From NCBI GenBank assembly GCA_042408965.1, contig JBHOQN010000153.1:1-31246 (forward strand): a stretch of 31,246 nt of DNA, written 5' to 3'. This DNA comes from Thermogemmatispora sp042408965. Lineage in GTDB: Bacteria > Chloroflexota > Ktedonobacteria > Ktedonobacterales > Ktedonobacteraceae. This document shows, piece by piece, positions 16,116-23,744 of this stretch; within the stretch, counting starts at the first letter, position 1; each line of letters begins with the position of its first letter. The notes beneath the pieces were generated by a model. That model made no database searches, had not been told where the DNA came from, and saw only the letters and a program-made list of their open reading frames with translations. The translations under genes were made by a program, and so were the position numbers.

Positions 16116-16830
16116 TAATGGCATCCTCCGGAGGCGTTACCGCGGGTCCGGGTGAGGGAGGAATCCGACCCCAGCGCTCCAGCCAGCGTTGCACCAGGCG
16201 GTTCGTGCGCATACTCTCCTGATCGATCGGACCGCGGCGATGATCTTTTCCCGAGGAGATGGTCAGGTGATGCAGCCACGCCGGAAGCTCGATCGGCAGC
16301 TCATGAGACAGATCGTGAGGAGCTACCTGTTGCTCAGCAGGAAGCGGGGCCGACTCTTCGGCCAGAGTCGACTCTCCAGGCGACGAGGGAAGCGCCGGTG
16401 AGGGCTGCTGCGGGAGTTGCTGCGGGAGTGTCTGGGCAGACGGCTCCCCCATCCGTCCGTGCGTGGCGGATGGCGAAGAGAGCATCCCTTCTGGCTCAAA
16501 GGCAGGAGAGATGACCAGAGGAGGCAACATCCTGGGTGTCAGGCGACCTCCTCCCTCGAGAGGCAATCCATGACCCACCTCAGATGGCCTCTCCAAGGGA
16601 GCGGGGACCTTCTGCTGGCTCTGAGCGCGCCCAGCGCCAGAGCGCTGGGCATCGTTGGAAAACGCCTCGATCAGTATGCGAATCAGCTGATTATCTCCGC
16701 GCGGGAGGGACTGCTCTAGCAGACGTGCTCGTTCGCGCAGGGCGGCAAGTTCCGCCTCGAGCTGCTCTCGTTTTGTTCGCAGGCTCTGGTCAGTCTCCTG
16801 ACAGAGCAGCCACTGCTGGTACTGGCCCAT
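16108..16830 (-). CDS. unknown coiled-coil protein, partner of the downstream gene
   Basis: 240 residues, not a family I know. Residues 3-45 form a coiled coil (QYQQWLLCQETDQSLRTKR, then EQLEAELAALRERARLLEQ). A short helical piece, QLIRILIEAFSND, follows (48-60). Residues 62-170 are Pro/Gln/Ser-rich and probably disordered (QQLPQQPSPALPSSPGES). The C-terminus has two segments that look ordered: ELPAWLHHLTISS (about 181-193) and MRTNRLVQRWLERWGRIPP (207-225). Its stop overlaps the next start by eight bases, so the two proteins are translationally coupled and probably act together. Both N-termini start with a Y-Q-x-W motif followed by a coiled coil, suggesting that they may pair. The ribosome binding site (AGGACAAG) is weak. 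Confidence 0.68.
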   Translation of the reverse strand: MGQYQQWLLCQETDQSLRTKREQLEAELAALRERARLLEQSLPRGDNQLIRILIEAFSNDAQRSGAGRAQSQQKVPAPLERPSEVGHGLPLEGGGRLTPRMLPPLVISPAFEPEGMLSSPSATHGRMGEPSAQTLPQQLPQQPSPALPSSPGESTLAEESAPLPAEQQVAPHDLSHELPIELPAWLHHLTISSGKDHRRGPIDQESMRTNRLVQRWLERWGRIPPSPGPAVTPPEDAINE

Positions 16831-16886
16831 TGTACTTGTCCTGCTGACAGACGTCGCCCAGATGGTTCACAGCACTGTTCTGCCAA

Positions 16887-16915
16887 AGTATACCATGCGT
16901 TGTTCCGCGGAACAA
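16887..16915 (-). promoter_or_regulatory. promoter of the coiled-coil protein pair
   Basis: On the minus strand: -10 TATACT (16887-16892), 17-bp spacer, -35 TTGTTC (16910-16915). The weak -35 lies entirely within the 16-bp palindrome, which fits control by a protein bound there. Confidence 0.5.
16900..16915. promoter_or_regulatory. perfect 16-bp palindrome, likely operator
   Basis: TTGTTCCGCGGAACAA is perfectly self-complementary and covers the -35 box and spacer end of the minus-strand promoter. It has the size and symmetry of a dimeric repressor site. It is not the GAAC-N4-GTTC Gram-positive LexA box (the half-sites are in the opposite order). The regulator is unknown. Confidence 0.55.
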
Positions 16916-16945
16916 GCGGCACTTTACAGCAGAGAGTATACTATC

Positions 16946-16985
16946 ACCAGGTATTTATACTTACTCATAAGCATAAATACCTGGT
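16946..16985. repeat. near-perfect 40-bp palindrome
   Basis: Arms ACCAGGTATTTAT (16946-16958) and ATAAATACCTGGT (16973-16985) pair over 13 bp. After one A-C mismatch, CTTA (16960-16963) pairs with TAAG (16968-16971) around the tetraloop CTCA. As RNA or cruciform it is a long hairpin. It lies in the divergent 217-base gap between the coiled-coil pair and the glycosyltransferase. No T-run follows it, so it does not look like a terminator. Confidence 0.75.
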
Positions 16986-17047
16986 CCACGTCTCCAGGAC
17001 GACGGCATCGATTCTGATACCGGTTACGGCGGGGGTATCTTTTAGCC

Positions 17048-18832
17048 ATGATACAGCCAACCATACCGATCACTGAAGGTGATGAGCAGACAGTCGTTAT
17101 GCAGGAGAGCACAGCGCCTTCTTCGCCGCTGCCGCTCCTCTTCCTGATCCTGATGGGAGTGGCGTTCGGCGGCCTTGGCGTCATTCTCCCCCTGCGGACG
17201 CTCTATTTTTACCAGGCCTTCCCCGGCTCTCCACTCGAACGGTGGTTGTTACTGCCGACGAAGGCCCTCTTCCCTCACAGGGCGTTGATCTCAGCACACC
17301 ATCCACAGGATATGCTGGCCCTGCACAGGACGCCTTTCAACTGGGACACCGAACTGCTTCTCTGGAGCAGCCTGGTGGCGATCTGTATCCTCTACCTGTT
17401 CGCCCTGCGTTTGCTGCCGAAGTATATCACGTACCGCTATGTGGTGATCTCAACGGCGGTTCTGGGGCTGATCCTCATCCTCTATCCAGCACTGACTTCC
17501 CAGGATGTCTTCTCCTACATCATATATGCGCGTCTAGGTGTGATGTATCACCACAACCCTCTCACCACATTGCCAGAAGCGATTGCTCATGATACAGTTT
17601 ACCAGTACATTTTCTGGATCACGCAGCCATCAGCCTATGGTCCTACCTGGATTGGTCTGACAAGCTTTCTACAGTGGCTAGCCCTGCTGCTCCAGCACAA
17701 CAGTGTGGTCACCATGGTACTGTTCCTGCGCCTGTTGGGTCTGTGTACGTTACTGGCGACCACAGCGCTCCTCTGGACAATCAGCGGCGCCCTCCTACCG
17801 CACAGTAGCAGCACACGGCGAGCACGTCTGAGTGCTGCGCTGGCCATGGCCTGGAATCCGCTCTTGCTCTTCGAGGCCTGTGTCAACGCCCACAACGACA
17901 TTGAGATTCTCTTCTTCATCCTGCTGGCCTTCTGGCTCCTGGTCCGCTGGCAAGAGCAAAGGCAGGCGCACTGGCTGATCGCCGCGAGTCTCTCGCTGGC
18001 CCTGGCAACGTGCCTTAAAATCACCTTCATTGTGCTCTACCCAGGCCTGCTCCTCTTCCTGCTCCTTCAAGAACGGCGCGCTCTCGTGGAGCGCCTGAGA
18101 CTGGCTGCGCTCTCACTGCTCTCCTACGTCGGGAGCATCGGACTGCTCTACGGGCCTTTCTGGCAGCACGGGGCAGTCCTACGCATTCTCGAGGTCAACC
18201 CCAGCGCATCGATGGTTAAAAATACACCTTACGAGTTGCTCGTCCATCTCTACGCCTGGTTCAGCGACACCACACTTGTACCGATCAGCGCCTATAGCGG
18301 CTCTTTTCCTGAAATAGTAGCCCACGCCATTGCCAGCGCGCTCTTTATTCTCGCCTATCTTGGGCTGATCATCGCGACGTTGCGCCATCCGGCAGCCCTG
18401 CGATCGCTACCAGCGCTGATGCACTGGATGGCGCTGAGCTGGCTGCTGTTCTGCCTGATCGGCTCCACCTGGTATTGGCCCTGGTATCTAATCAGCGCTG
18501 TGGGAGTGGCTTTGCTGGCACTGGCTAGCGACTGCCGCGAGCATATCCTGCTGCGCTCCTGGCCTTTCGCCGCCACCATGGCGCTGTTGGCGCTCTGCAT
18601 GCTCTCGGTCTATAGCAGCTACACCTGGGGCTTTGAGAGTCTCTCTCTCCCCGGCCTGGTGGGCTTCCAGATCAGCTGGCTGCGCGGGCTATGGGAGTGG
18701 GCTTTCCTCCTGCTGGCACTGCCCCTGGCGATCGCCCACCTGCGGCGCCGCGGTCCGGGGCAGCGCCCACAGCCAGCGACCGGTAATCGAACGGTCTCCC
18801 GGGACTGGAGGCTCCCAGCACAACGACGATGA
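17048..18832 (+). CDS. polytopic GT-C mannosyltransferase (MptA/MptB-like)
   Basis: 594 residues with about 13 membrane helices after a short cytoplasmic N-terminus. The pattern is that of polyprenyl-phosphate-mannose-dependent alpha-1,6-mannosyltransferases (GT-C fold): QDVFSYIIYARLGVMYHHNPL in the place of the family's 'DvysYiayGrl...NPy', AYGPTWIGL in the place of 'AYGPLW', MAWNPLLLFEACVNAHNDIEILFFILLAFWLL with the conserved N-x-H-N-D, and STWYWPWYLI near the end. The enzyme would transfer a sugar on the outer face of the membrane to a lipid-anchored or cell-wall glycan. The acceptor is unknown. The start at 17048 has a poor ribosome binding site. It converges on rodA. The C-terminal 30 residues are basic and probably cytoplasmic. 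Confidence 0.85.
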   Translation: MIQPTIPITEGDEQTVVMQESTAPSSPLPLLFLILMGVAFGGLGVILPLRTLYFYQAFPGSPLERWLLLPTKALFPHRALISAHHPQDMLALHRTPFNWDTELLLWSSLVAICILYLFALRLLPKYITYRYVVISTAVLGLILILYPALTSQDVFSYIIYARLGVMYHHNPLTTLPEAIAHDTVYQYIFWITQPSAYGPTWIGLTSFLQWLALLLQHNSVVTMVLFLRLLGLCTLLATTALLWTISGALLPHSSSTRRARLSAALAMAWNPLLLFEACVNAHNDIEILFFILLAFWLLVRWQEQRQAHWLIAASLSLALATCLKITFIVLYPGLLLFLLLQERRALVERLRLAALSLLSYVGSIGLLYGPFWQHGAVLRILEVNPSASMVKNTPYELLVHLYAWFSDTTLVPISAYSGSFPEIVAHAIASALFILAYLGLIIATLRHPAALRSLPALMHWMALSWLLFCLIGSTWYWPWYLISAVGVALLALASDCREHILLRSWPFAATMALLALCMLSVYSSYTWGFESLSLPGLVGFQISWLRGLWEWAFLLLALPLAIAHLRRRGPGQRPQPATGNRTVSRDWRLPAQRR

Positions 18833-18857
18833 GAGCGGAGGCGGAGGCTGCCTTCTG

Positions 18858-20246
18858 CTACGGCGCCAGCCCTTCGCGCTCCATCGCCGTATTGTGTGAG
18901 ATGCGCAGCAGGATTCCGATAATAATGTAGTTGGCAATGACCGAGCTGCCCCCATAGCTCAGGAATGGCAGCGGAATACCGGTGAGAGGCAGCAGTTTCA
19001 GGTTGCCTGCGGCAATAACCAGCGTCTGGATGGCGAAGATGGAGGTCAGACCGGCGGCCAGCAACTGGTTGAAGGCATCTCGGGCTTCGATGGCGATCCG
19101 GAAGCCGCGATAGATGAGCAACAGATAGACCCCCAGGATAGCAAACAGGCCGGCCAGACCCAGCTCCTCTCCCAGGGCGGTCAGAATCATATCCGACTCC
19201 ACCACAGGCACGATAGTGGGATGGCCCAGCCCCAGGCCCGCCCCCAGGATGCCCCCACTGGAGAGCGTAATCAGACCCTGGACGATCTGGAAACCCTGAT
19301 TCTCAGCAAAATCGGTCTGAGCCGCTGTCCAGTGTTGCCAGTTCACCACATCGAACGTCACGGCGGCGAAGCGGTTGCGCACATAACTGAAGAGCGTATA
19401 CCCGATGAAGCCAAGCACGATGAAGAGCAGCAGGCCAGCGAAGACGTAGGACTTCTTCTGCGAGCTGAGATAGATCATGCAGAGGAAGAGGCCATAGATC
19501 AGGAGCGCCAGGCCCAGCTCACGCACCACCAGGAAGAGGAGCAGGGAGACAGCGAGCATCATAAAGACCGGGCCGAGCTGACGCAGAGGAGGGAGACGAA
19601 ACGGCCCGAAGCGCGGCCCCTTGCCCGCCAGAATATCACGATTCTCACTCAGATAGGCAGCGAAGAAGATGACAATACAGATCTTGAGCAGCTCCGAGGG
19701 CTGGAAAGCAAAGGGACCCATCTTCAACTGATCATGAGTCGGGCTATCCAGATTGCGCACGCGCAGCGTATTCACCAGGGTAACCCCGACGAGGAAGAGG
19801 CCGAGTGCAGCCCAGGTATACTTATAGCGCTCCAGCCACTGCATGCGCCGCAGTCCGAAGAGCGTCACCATACACATCACGATCCCGCTAATCACCCAGA
19901 TCAGCTGCTGCGTCCCCAACGAAGGCCGATTGATATCGGGGCCGATGCGCGTGGCCATGAGCACCCCCAGACCGCTGAGCAGGCCCACCAGAGGGAGTAG
20001 CATCTGATCGGCTCTGGGAAAACGGAAGCTCAGGACAATGTTGGCAACAAGAAACAGGGCGATCAGACCAAAGATAGGGATCAGCCCCTGAATGGGCGGC
20101 AGATTGCGCGTACTCAGAGAAGAGGTCTGATCCCGATTAGCCAGCAGCAACTGTGACATACCCACGATCAGGATCAGAAACGGGAGCAGAAACAACCCCA
20201 GTTCCTTCCAGCGAAAGCGAAAGCTGATCGCAGTTCGACCTTTCAT
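18858..20246 (-). CDS. rodA: SEDS peptidoglycan polymerase, RodA/FtsW family
   Basis: 462 residues from ATG 20246 (GAGGT six bases upstream); a GTG at 20297 behind AGGTGGAG would add 17 residues. About 12 membrane helices. SEDS signatures: GPFAFQPSELLKICIVIFFAAYLS (the FQPSEL loop), ENQGFQIVQGLITLSSGGILGAGLGLGHP (the extracellular loop with the periodic G-x-G), VESDMILTALGEELGLAG (with the conserved E-D-x-x-x-x-x-x-E-E pattern), and LPLTGIPLPFLSYGGSS, the family's closing motif. It polymerises lipid II glycan strands with a class B PBP partner. The FhaA-FhaB-RodA order matches the actinobacterial locus, which favours RodA over FtsW. No pbpA, pstP or pknB follows within the window. Confidence 0.92.
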   Translation of the reverse strand: MKGRTAISFRFRWKELGLFLLPFLILIVGMSQLLLANRDQTSSLSTRNLPPIQGLIPIFGLIALFLVANIVLSFRFPRADQMLLPLVGLLSGLGVLMATRIGPDINRPSLGTQQLIWVISGIVMCMVTLFGLRRMQWLERYKYTWAALGLFLVGVTLVNTLRVRNLDSPTHDQLKMGPFAFQPSELLKICIVIFFAAYLSENRDILAGKGPRFGPFRLPPLRQLGPVFMMLAVSLLLFLVVRELGLALLIYGLFLCMIYLSSQKKSYVFAGLLLFIVLGFIGYTLFSYVRNRFAAVTFDVVNWQHWTAAQTDFAENQGFQIVQGLITLSSGGILGAGLGLGHPTIVPVVESDMILTALGEELGLAGLFAILGVYLLLIYRGFRIAIEARDAFNQLLAAGLTSIFAIQTLVIAAGNLKLLPLTGIPLPFLSYGGSSVIANYIIIGILLRISHNTAMEREGLAP

Positions 20247-20382
20247 AGAAAACCTCAGCAATAGTTGCGGGATCACATCCACGCAGTGATCGGCCACGGC
20301 GCTCCACCTGGCCCCCTATCAGGAGCACAGGTTCTCTCTATCTGATTCATCCCCTACAGCAGGGAAGAGCAGACCACAGCGA

Positions 20383-20829
20383 TCAGGGCGTCAGCTTAAA
20401 ATAGACCGGCCCCACCTGGATGAGATCACCGGGCCTGGCCGGCAGCGCTTCACGCGCCGGCTGATTGTTGAGAAAGGTGCCGTTCGTACTACCCGCATCC
20501 TGCACATACCAGGTCCCATTGCGGTACCAGAGTCGCGTATGCTCAGCCGAGATAAACGGATAGGGCAGTTGAATAGTATTCGTCGGCCCGCGCCCGATGG
20601 TAGTCTGCGGGGTCAGATCAAAGCGTGTGCCCGGCAGCAGATTACTGGGTCCACTATCGACGACCACCAGATGCCCGACCACCGGCGGCGTTCTCACATT
20701 GGTATCCGCACTCACGGCCACCGTCTTGCGCAGGTCGCGCGAAATCGCGATCACTACCTGCATCAGAAAGAGGTAGAGCAGGACAAGCAATAGCAGCCTG
20801 AGTATTAATAGAAAGACATCCAGTGACAT
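20383..20829 (-). CDS. fhaB: membrane-anchored FHA-domain protein, FhaB-like
   Basis: 148 residues. Residues 5-28 form one membrane helix (FLLILRLLLLVLLYLFLMQVV), followed by a short basic linker and a hydrophilic stretch with several Thr/Ser (KTVAVSADTNVRTPP), then a C-terminal FHA domain (about 55-148). The phosphothreonine-binding residues are in place: GR (79-80), S-x-x-H (94-97) and the loop STNGT (114-118). Actinobacterial FhaB/FipA has the same layout: N-terminal helix, phospho-acceptor threonines, FHA. Its start is 13 bases after the fhaA stop and rodA lies downstream, so it probably links Ser/Thr kinase signalling to wall growth. Confidence 0.9.
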   Translation of the reverse strand: MSLDVFLLILRLLLLVLLYLFLMQVVIAISRDLRKTVAVSADTNVRTPPVVGHLVVVDSGPSNLLPGTRFDLTPQTTIGRGPTNTIQLPYPFISAEHTRLWYRNGTWYVQDAGSTNGTFLNNQPAREALPARPGDLIQVGPVYFKLTP

Positions 20830-20841
20830 GAGTCAGTGTCC

Positions 20842-21729
20842 CTACCTTCGCTCGAAGTAGAAGTCGTAGCTTCCAATGGTGAAGCGGTCGCCATTACGCA
20901 GGGTATGCTGACGGACGCCGGGCATACCATTGACCGTGATGCCGTTGGTACTGCCGAGATCGAAGAGCATGAACTGGCCACCAGGCTGATACTTAATCTG
21001 CGCATGATAGCGCGAGACCCGTTTATCTTCGACGATGATATCGTTATTCAACTGTCGTCCAATATTCACAACCGGCTTCTCAATGCGGTAGACCTGCTGC
21101 CCATTAGGCACACGAATCGTCAGCCAGGCCTGAGGCATCGGAGTCAGCGGCCGCCCGGCTCCTACACCACTCATCGCGCCCATGCCCGGCACACTGGCTG
21201 GAGCAGCAGCAGGCGCATCGATACCGGGAAGGAGCTGGCCGGCCTGAAGCTGAGCGCGTAGCTGGGCCAGTTGCTCAGCGCTCAGCGCCTGCGTCGCCAT
21301 CACCTCGCCATCCAGGCTCGGATCACCGCTCCTGTGCTGGCGATCAACCAGCTCGGCTTCAATACGCACCAGGCCGGGACGCAGGGTACTATCTGCATGC
21401 AGGCGCAGCACAGGATTGGAGCGCAGCATATAATGACGCTGCCGCGCCAGATTCACCAGGTCATCCTGCCACTCTTTCACCAGAATGGCCTGGCTGGAAG
21501 CGAAGCGCTGGTGATCACGAATGCTCAGATAGATGTCATACACATTGGGTGCCAACAGTCGATCCACCCCCTGAAAGACATTATCCTCCATCGCTCGCTC
21601 GAGTTTGCGCGCTACCTCCACAGGTTCCAGCCTCGAAGGAAAGAGGAACGCAAAAGGCCCCTCAATCAGACGCTGCATGAAGGCCTCAAATCTTGAGAGT
21701 GGATTCTGGCGTGTTTTCACCCTGCTCAC
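20842..21729 (-). CDS. fhaA: FhaA-like protein: DUF3662 domain plus FHA domain
   Basis: 295 residues, GTG start at 21729 (an in-frame GTG at 21720 has better spacing to GGGGAG). The N-terminal 120 residues match the DUF3662/FhaA-N domain: FEAFMQRLIEGPFAFLFPSR, EPVEVARKLERAMEDN, LAPNVYDIYLS. A flexible linker contains Ala/Pro/Gly/Met runs (APAAAPASVPGMGAMSGVG). The C-terminal FHA domain (about 212-295) has IGRQLNNDIIVEDKRVSRYHAQI with GR, S-x-x-H and GSTNG. In mycobacteria FhaA binds phosphorylated MviN and PknB and restrains peptidoglycan synthesis. A like role is inference here, since no kinase is visible. It starts eight bases after the ribF stop, within the same transcription unit. Confidence 0.92.
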   Translation of the reverse strand: MSRVKTRQNPLSRFEAFMQRLIEGPFAFLFPSRLEPVEVARKLERAMEDNVFQGVDRLLAPNVYDIYLSIRDHQRFASSQAILVKEWQDDLVNLARQRHYMLRSNPVLRLHADSTLRPGLVRIEAELVDRQHRSGDPSLDGEVMATQALSAEQLAQLRAQLQAGQLLPGIDAPAAAPASVPGMGAMSGVGAGRPLTPMPQAWLTIRVPNGQQVYRIEKPVVNIGRQLNNDIIVEDKRVSRYHAQIKYQPGGQFMLFDLGSTNGITVNGMPGVRQHTLRNGDRFTIGSYDFYFERR

Positions 21730-21737
21730 GCTCCCCG

Positions 21738-22676
21738 TTATAAAATGTGACGAACCTGCTCTACATCAGCGGCCATCTGTGCTTTCAGCGCTTCTATACT
21801 ATCAAAACGCAGCTCATCGCGCAAACGGGCCACGAATTCAATCATCAGACGCTTACCATACAGATCGAGTTCAACATCAAGCAGATAGGCTTCTACAAGA
21901 CGACGTTCACTGGGAAAATTCGGACGAATCCCCACATTCACCGCACTCTTATAGACGTGAGATAGAAGAGTCGAGTCACCCCCAACCTCATCCTGGACAG
22001 TGACACGCGCCGCATAGATGCCGTTGGCAGGCAGCAGACGATATGGCTCAGGCACGATGTTGGCCGTTGGAAAGCCCAGCACCCTGCCTCGATGATCGCC
22101 GTGCACCACAACTCCACTCAGGACCAGCGGATGCCCCAGCAATTCGGCCGCCTCGGCGACCTTCCCCTCACCGACCAGCGCCCGAATGCGTGTGCTGCTC
22201 ACACGCCCTCCCTTGATCTCTTCCAGCGGGAGGGCCCGTACCTCCAGGCCATGCTCCTGGCCGTAGCGCATCAGAAAGTTAACATTGCCCTCTCGATTAT
22301 GTCCCAGACTGAAATTCTCTCCCACCACCAGTCCTTTCAGCAGAAAAGAGGCGCGCAGGCTGTCCAGAAACTCGCGCGCCGTCATTGCAGCCACCTGGGG
22401 AGTAAAGTGGATCACAATCGCGTCCTCCACGCCTCCGTAGCGACGCGCAAGCTCCAGTTTCTCCTCAAGGGTCGTCAGACATTCCAGCACGAGATCGGGC
22501 CGCACAACAGCCAGCGTATGGGGGGAGAAGGTAACCATGACCGGCCTACACCCTGACTCCCGGGCCATCGTGCGCAGTTCATGCAGCAGGTGCTGATGCC
22601 CTCTATGAATACCATCGAAGTTCCCGATGGTGATGGCTATCGCTTCATGAGCAGTGACAGTGGTTGTGTATTCCAT
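21738..22676 (-). CDS. ribF: bifunctional riboflavin kinase / FAD synthetase
   Basis: 312 residues, the normal length. It converts riboflavin to FMN and FMN to FAD in the cytoplasm. The N-terminal adenylyltransferase domain has GNFDGIHRGHQHLL (18-30), MVTFSPHTLAV, VVGENFSLGHNREGN and SSTRIRALV. The C-terminal kinase domain has the ATP/flavin loop GDHRGRVLGFPTANI, ANGIYAARV, VNVGIRPNF, and the late acidic motif EAYLLDVELDLYGK. FAD from this enzyme would serve ETF and the acyl-CoA dehydrogenase elsewhere in the window. It has its own likely promoter in the 156 bases after truB, and continues into fhaA-fhaB-rodA. The ribosome binding site is weak. Confidence 0.95.
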   Translation of the reverse strand: MEYTTTVTAHEAIAITIGNFDGIHRGHQHLLHELRTMARESGCRPVMVTFSPHTLAVVRPDLVLECLTTLEEKLELARRYGGVEDAIVIHFTPQVAAMTAREFLDSLRASFLLKGLVVGENFSLGHNREGNVNFLMRYGQEHGLEVRALPLEEIKGGRVSSTRIRALVGEGKVAEAAELLGHPLVLSGVVVHGDHRGRVLGFPTANIVPEPYRLLPANGIYAARVTVQDEVGGDSTLLSHVYKSAVNVGIRPNFPSERRLVEAYLLDVELDLYGKRLMIEFVARLRDELRFDSIEALKAQMAADVEQVRHIL

Positions 22677-22740
22677 GACGGATAGAGGCGGCCCTTTAAC
22701 TTATGGTTGTGATGATCGTACCCGCAGCGGGCGTCTTAAT

Positions 22741-22770
22741 AGTATCACAGGCAAAGTGGTCAGGCAACAA
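22741..22770 (-). promoter_or_regulatory. probable promoter of ribF-fhaA-fhaB-rodA
   Basis: On the minus strand: -35 TTGTTG (22765-22770), 18-bp spacer, -10 GATACT (22741-22746), preceded by TGT as an extended -10. It lies in the 156-base gap between truB and ribF. Confidence 0.45.
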
Positions 22771-22832
22771 TTGCGCCCTTTCTTAACCAGCCTGGGGGAA
22801 TTGCCTGGGCAAACCAGCACGGCCTCTCAGGC

Positions 22833-23744
22833 TCACTCATCCTCCTCTTGGGAGAGAAAGACCCGCACTGGCTGCCAGAGCGAGCTCGAGCGCTCCCAGG
22901 CGGCCACGGCCAGAAACCTGCCCTCTGGATCATAGACCCGCGCCAGCGGTCGAGCCTGGTCTCCCTCATGCTCAGGTGCGGCGGCGCGGAAGCTGTTTCC
23001 GTGCAGCACGCGGCGCCGGTTCGTCTCATCAACGCAGAGGGCTGGATAGCGCTGGAGCACGCTATCGGGCGGATAGAGATACTGCTTGATCTCGCCAGTG
23101 GAGGCCGCCTCCTCCAACTGCTCCAGGGTGACGCTGCGATCCAGCGTGAAAGGGCCGCTGCGGGTGCGTACCAGCGCGCTCAGGTGGGCCCCGCAGCCGA
23201 GGCACTCACCCAGATCATAGGCCAGGGAACGGATATAGGTTCCCTTGCTGCACTCGATCTCCAGGGTCAGCTGCGGTCTCTCCCAGGCCAGAAGGTCCAG
23301 GCGTGCAATCACGATGGGGCGCGGTGCGAGTCTGACCTCCTGACCCGCTCTGGCCCGTTTGTAGGCAGGCTGTCCCTGGAGCTTGACCGCCGAGTACGGA
23401 GGCGGGACCTGCATCTGGAGACCGCGAAACTGCTGCAGCGCCTCCTCGATCTGCGCTGGAGTCAGCTCCGGCACCGAGCGCTCGCTGAGCACACGACCTT
23501 CGCGATCATAGGTATCGGTCACGCAGCCCAGGGTCAACTCCGCCCGATAGGCTTTGCCACCCTCGCTGGCGTACTCGGCCAGACGCGTGGCCTGCCCTAC
23601 ACAGATAGGCAACACCCCCGAGGCCAGGGGGTCCAGGGTGCCCGCATGGCCGACACGCTTCTGGTGCAGTAGCCTGCGTATCTGTGCGACGACATCGTGC
23701 GAGGTCAGACCGCCGGGCTTGTTGATGTTGAGGATGCCGTCCAT
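22833..23744 (-). CDS. truB: tRNA pseudouridine-55 synthase
   Basis: 303 residues. It makes pseudouridine 55 in the T-loop of tRNAs. The N-terminus MDGILNINKPGGLTSHDVV is the family start. The catalytic aspartate is D38 in GHAGTLDPLASGVLPICVG. YRAELTLGCVTDTYDREG and VPPPYSAVKLQGQPAYKRAR follow, then CSKGTYIRSLAYDLG (the conserved region with the RNA-binding arginine). The C-terminal part (about 240-303) is a PUA-like extension. The start at 23744 has AGGAGGGGAG directly upstream and lies 40 bases inside the 3' end of nrnA, so the two are probably coupled in translation. Confidence 0.96.
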   Translation of the reverse strand: MDGILNINKPGGLTSHDVVAQIRRLLHQKRVGHAGTLDPLASGVLPICVGQATRLAEYASEGGKAYRAELTLGCVTDTYDREGRVLSERSVPELTPAQIEEALQQFRGLQMQVPPPYSAVKLQGQPAYKRARAGQEVRLAPRPIVIARLDLLAWERPQLTLEIECSKGTYIRSLAYDLGECLGCGAHLSALVRTRSGPFTLDRSVTLEQLEEAASTGEIKQYLYPPDSVLQRYPALCVDETNRRRVLHGNSFRAAAPEHEGDQARPLARVYDPEGRFLAVAAWERSSSLWQPVRVFLSQEEDE

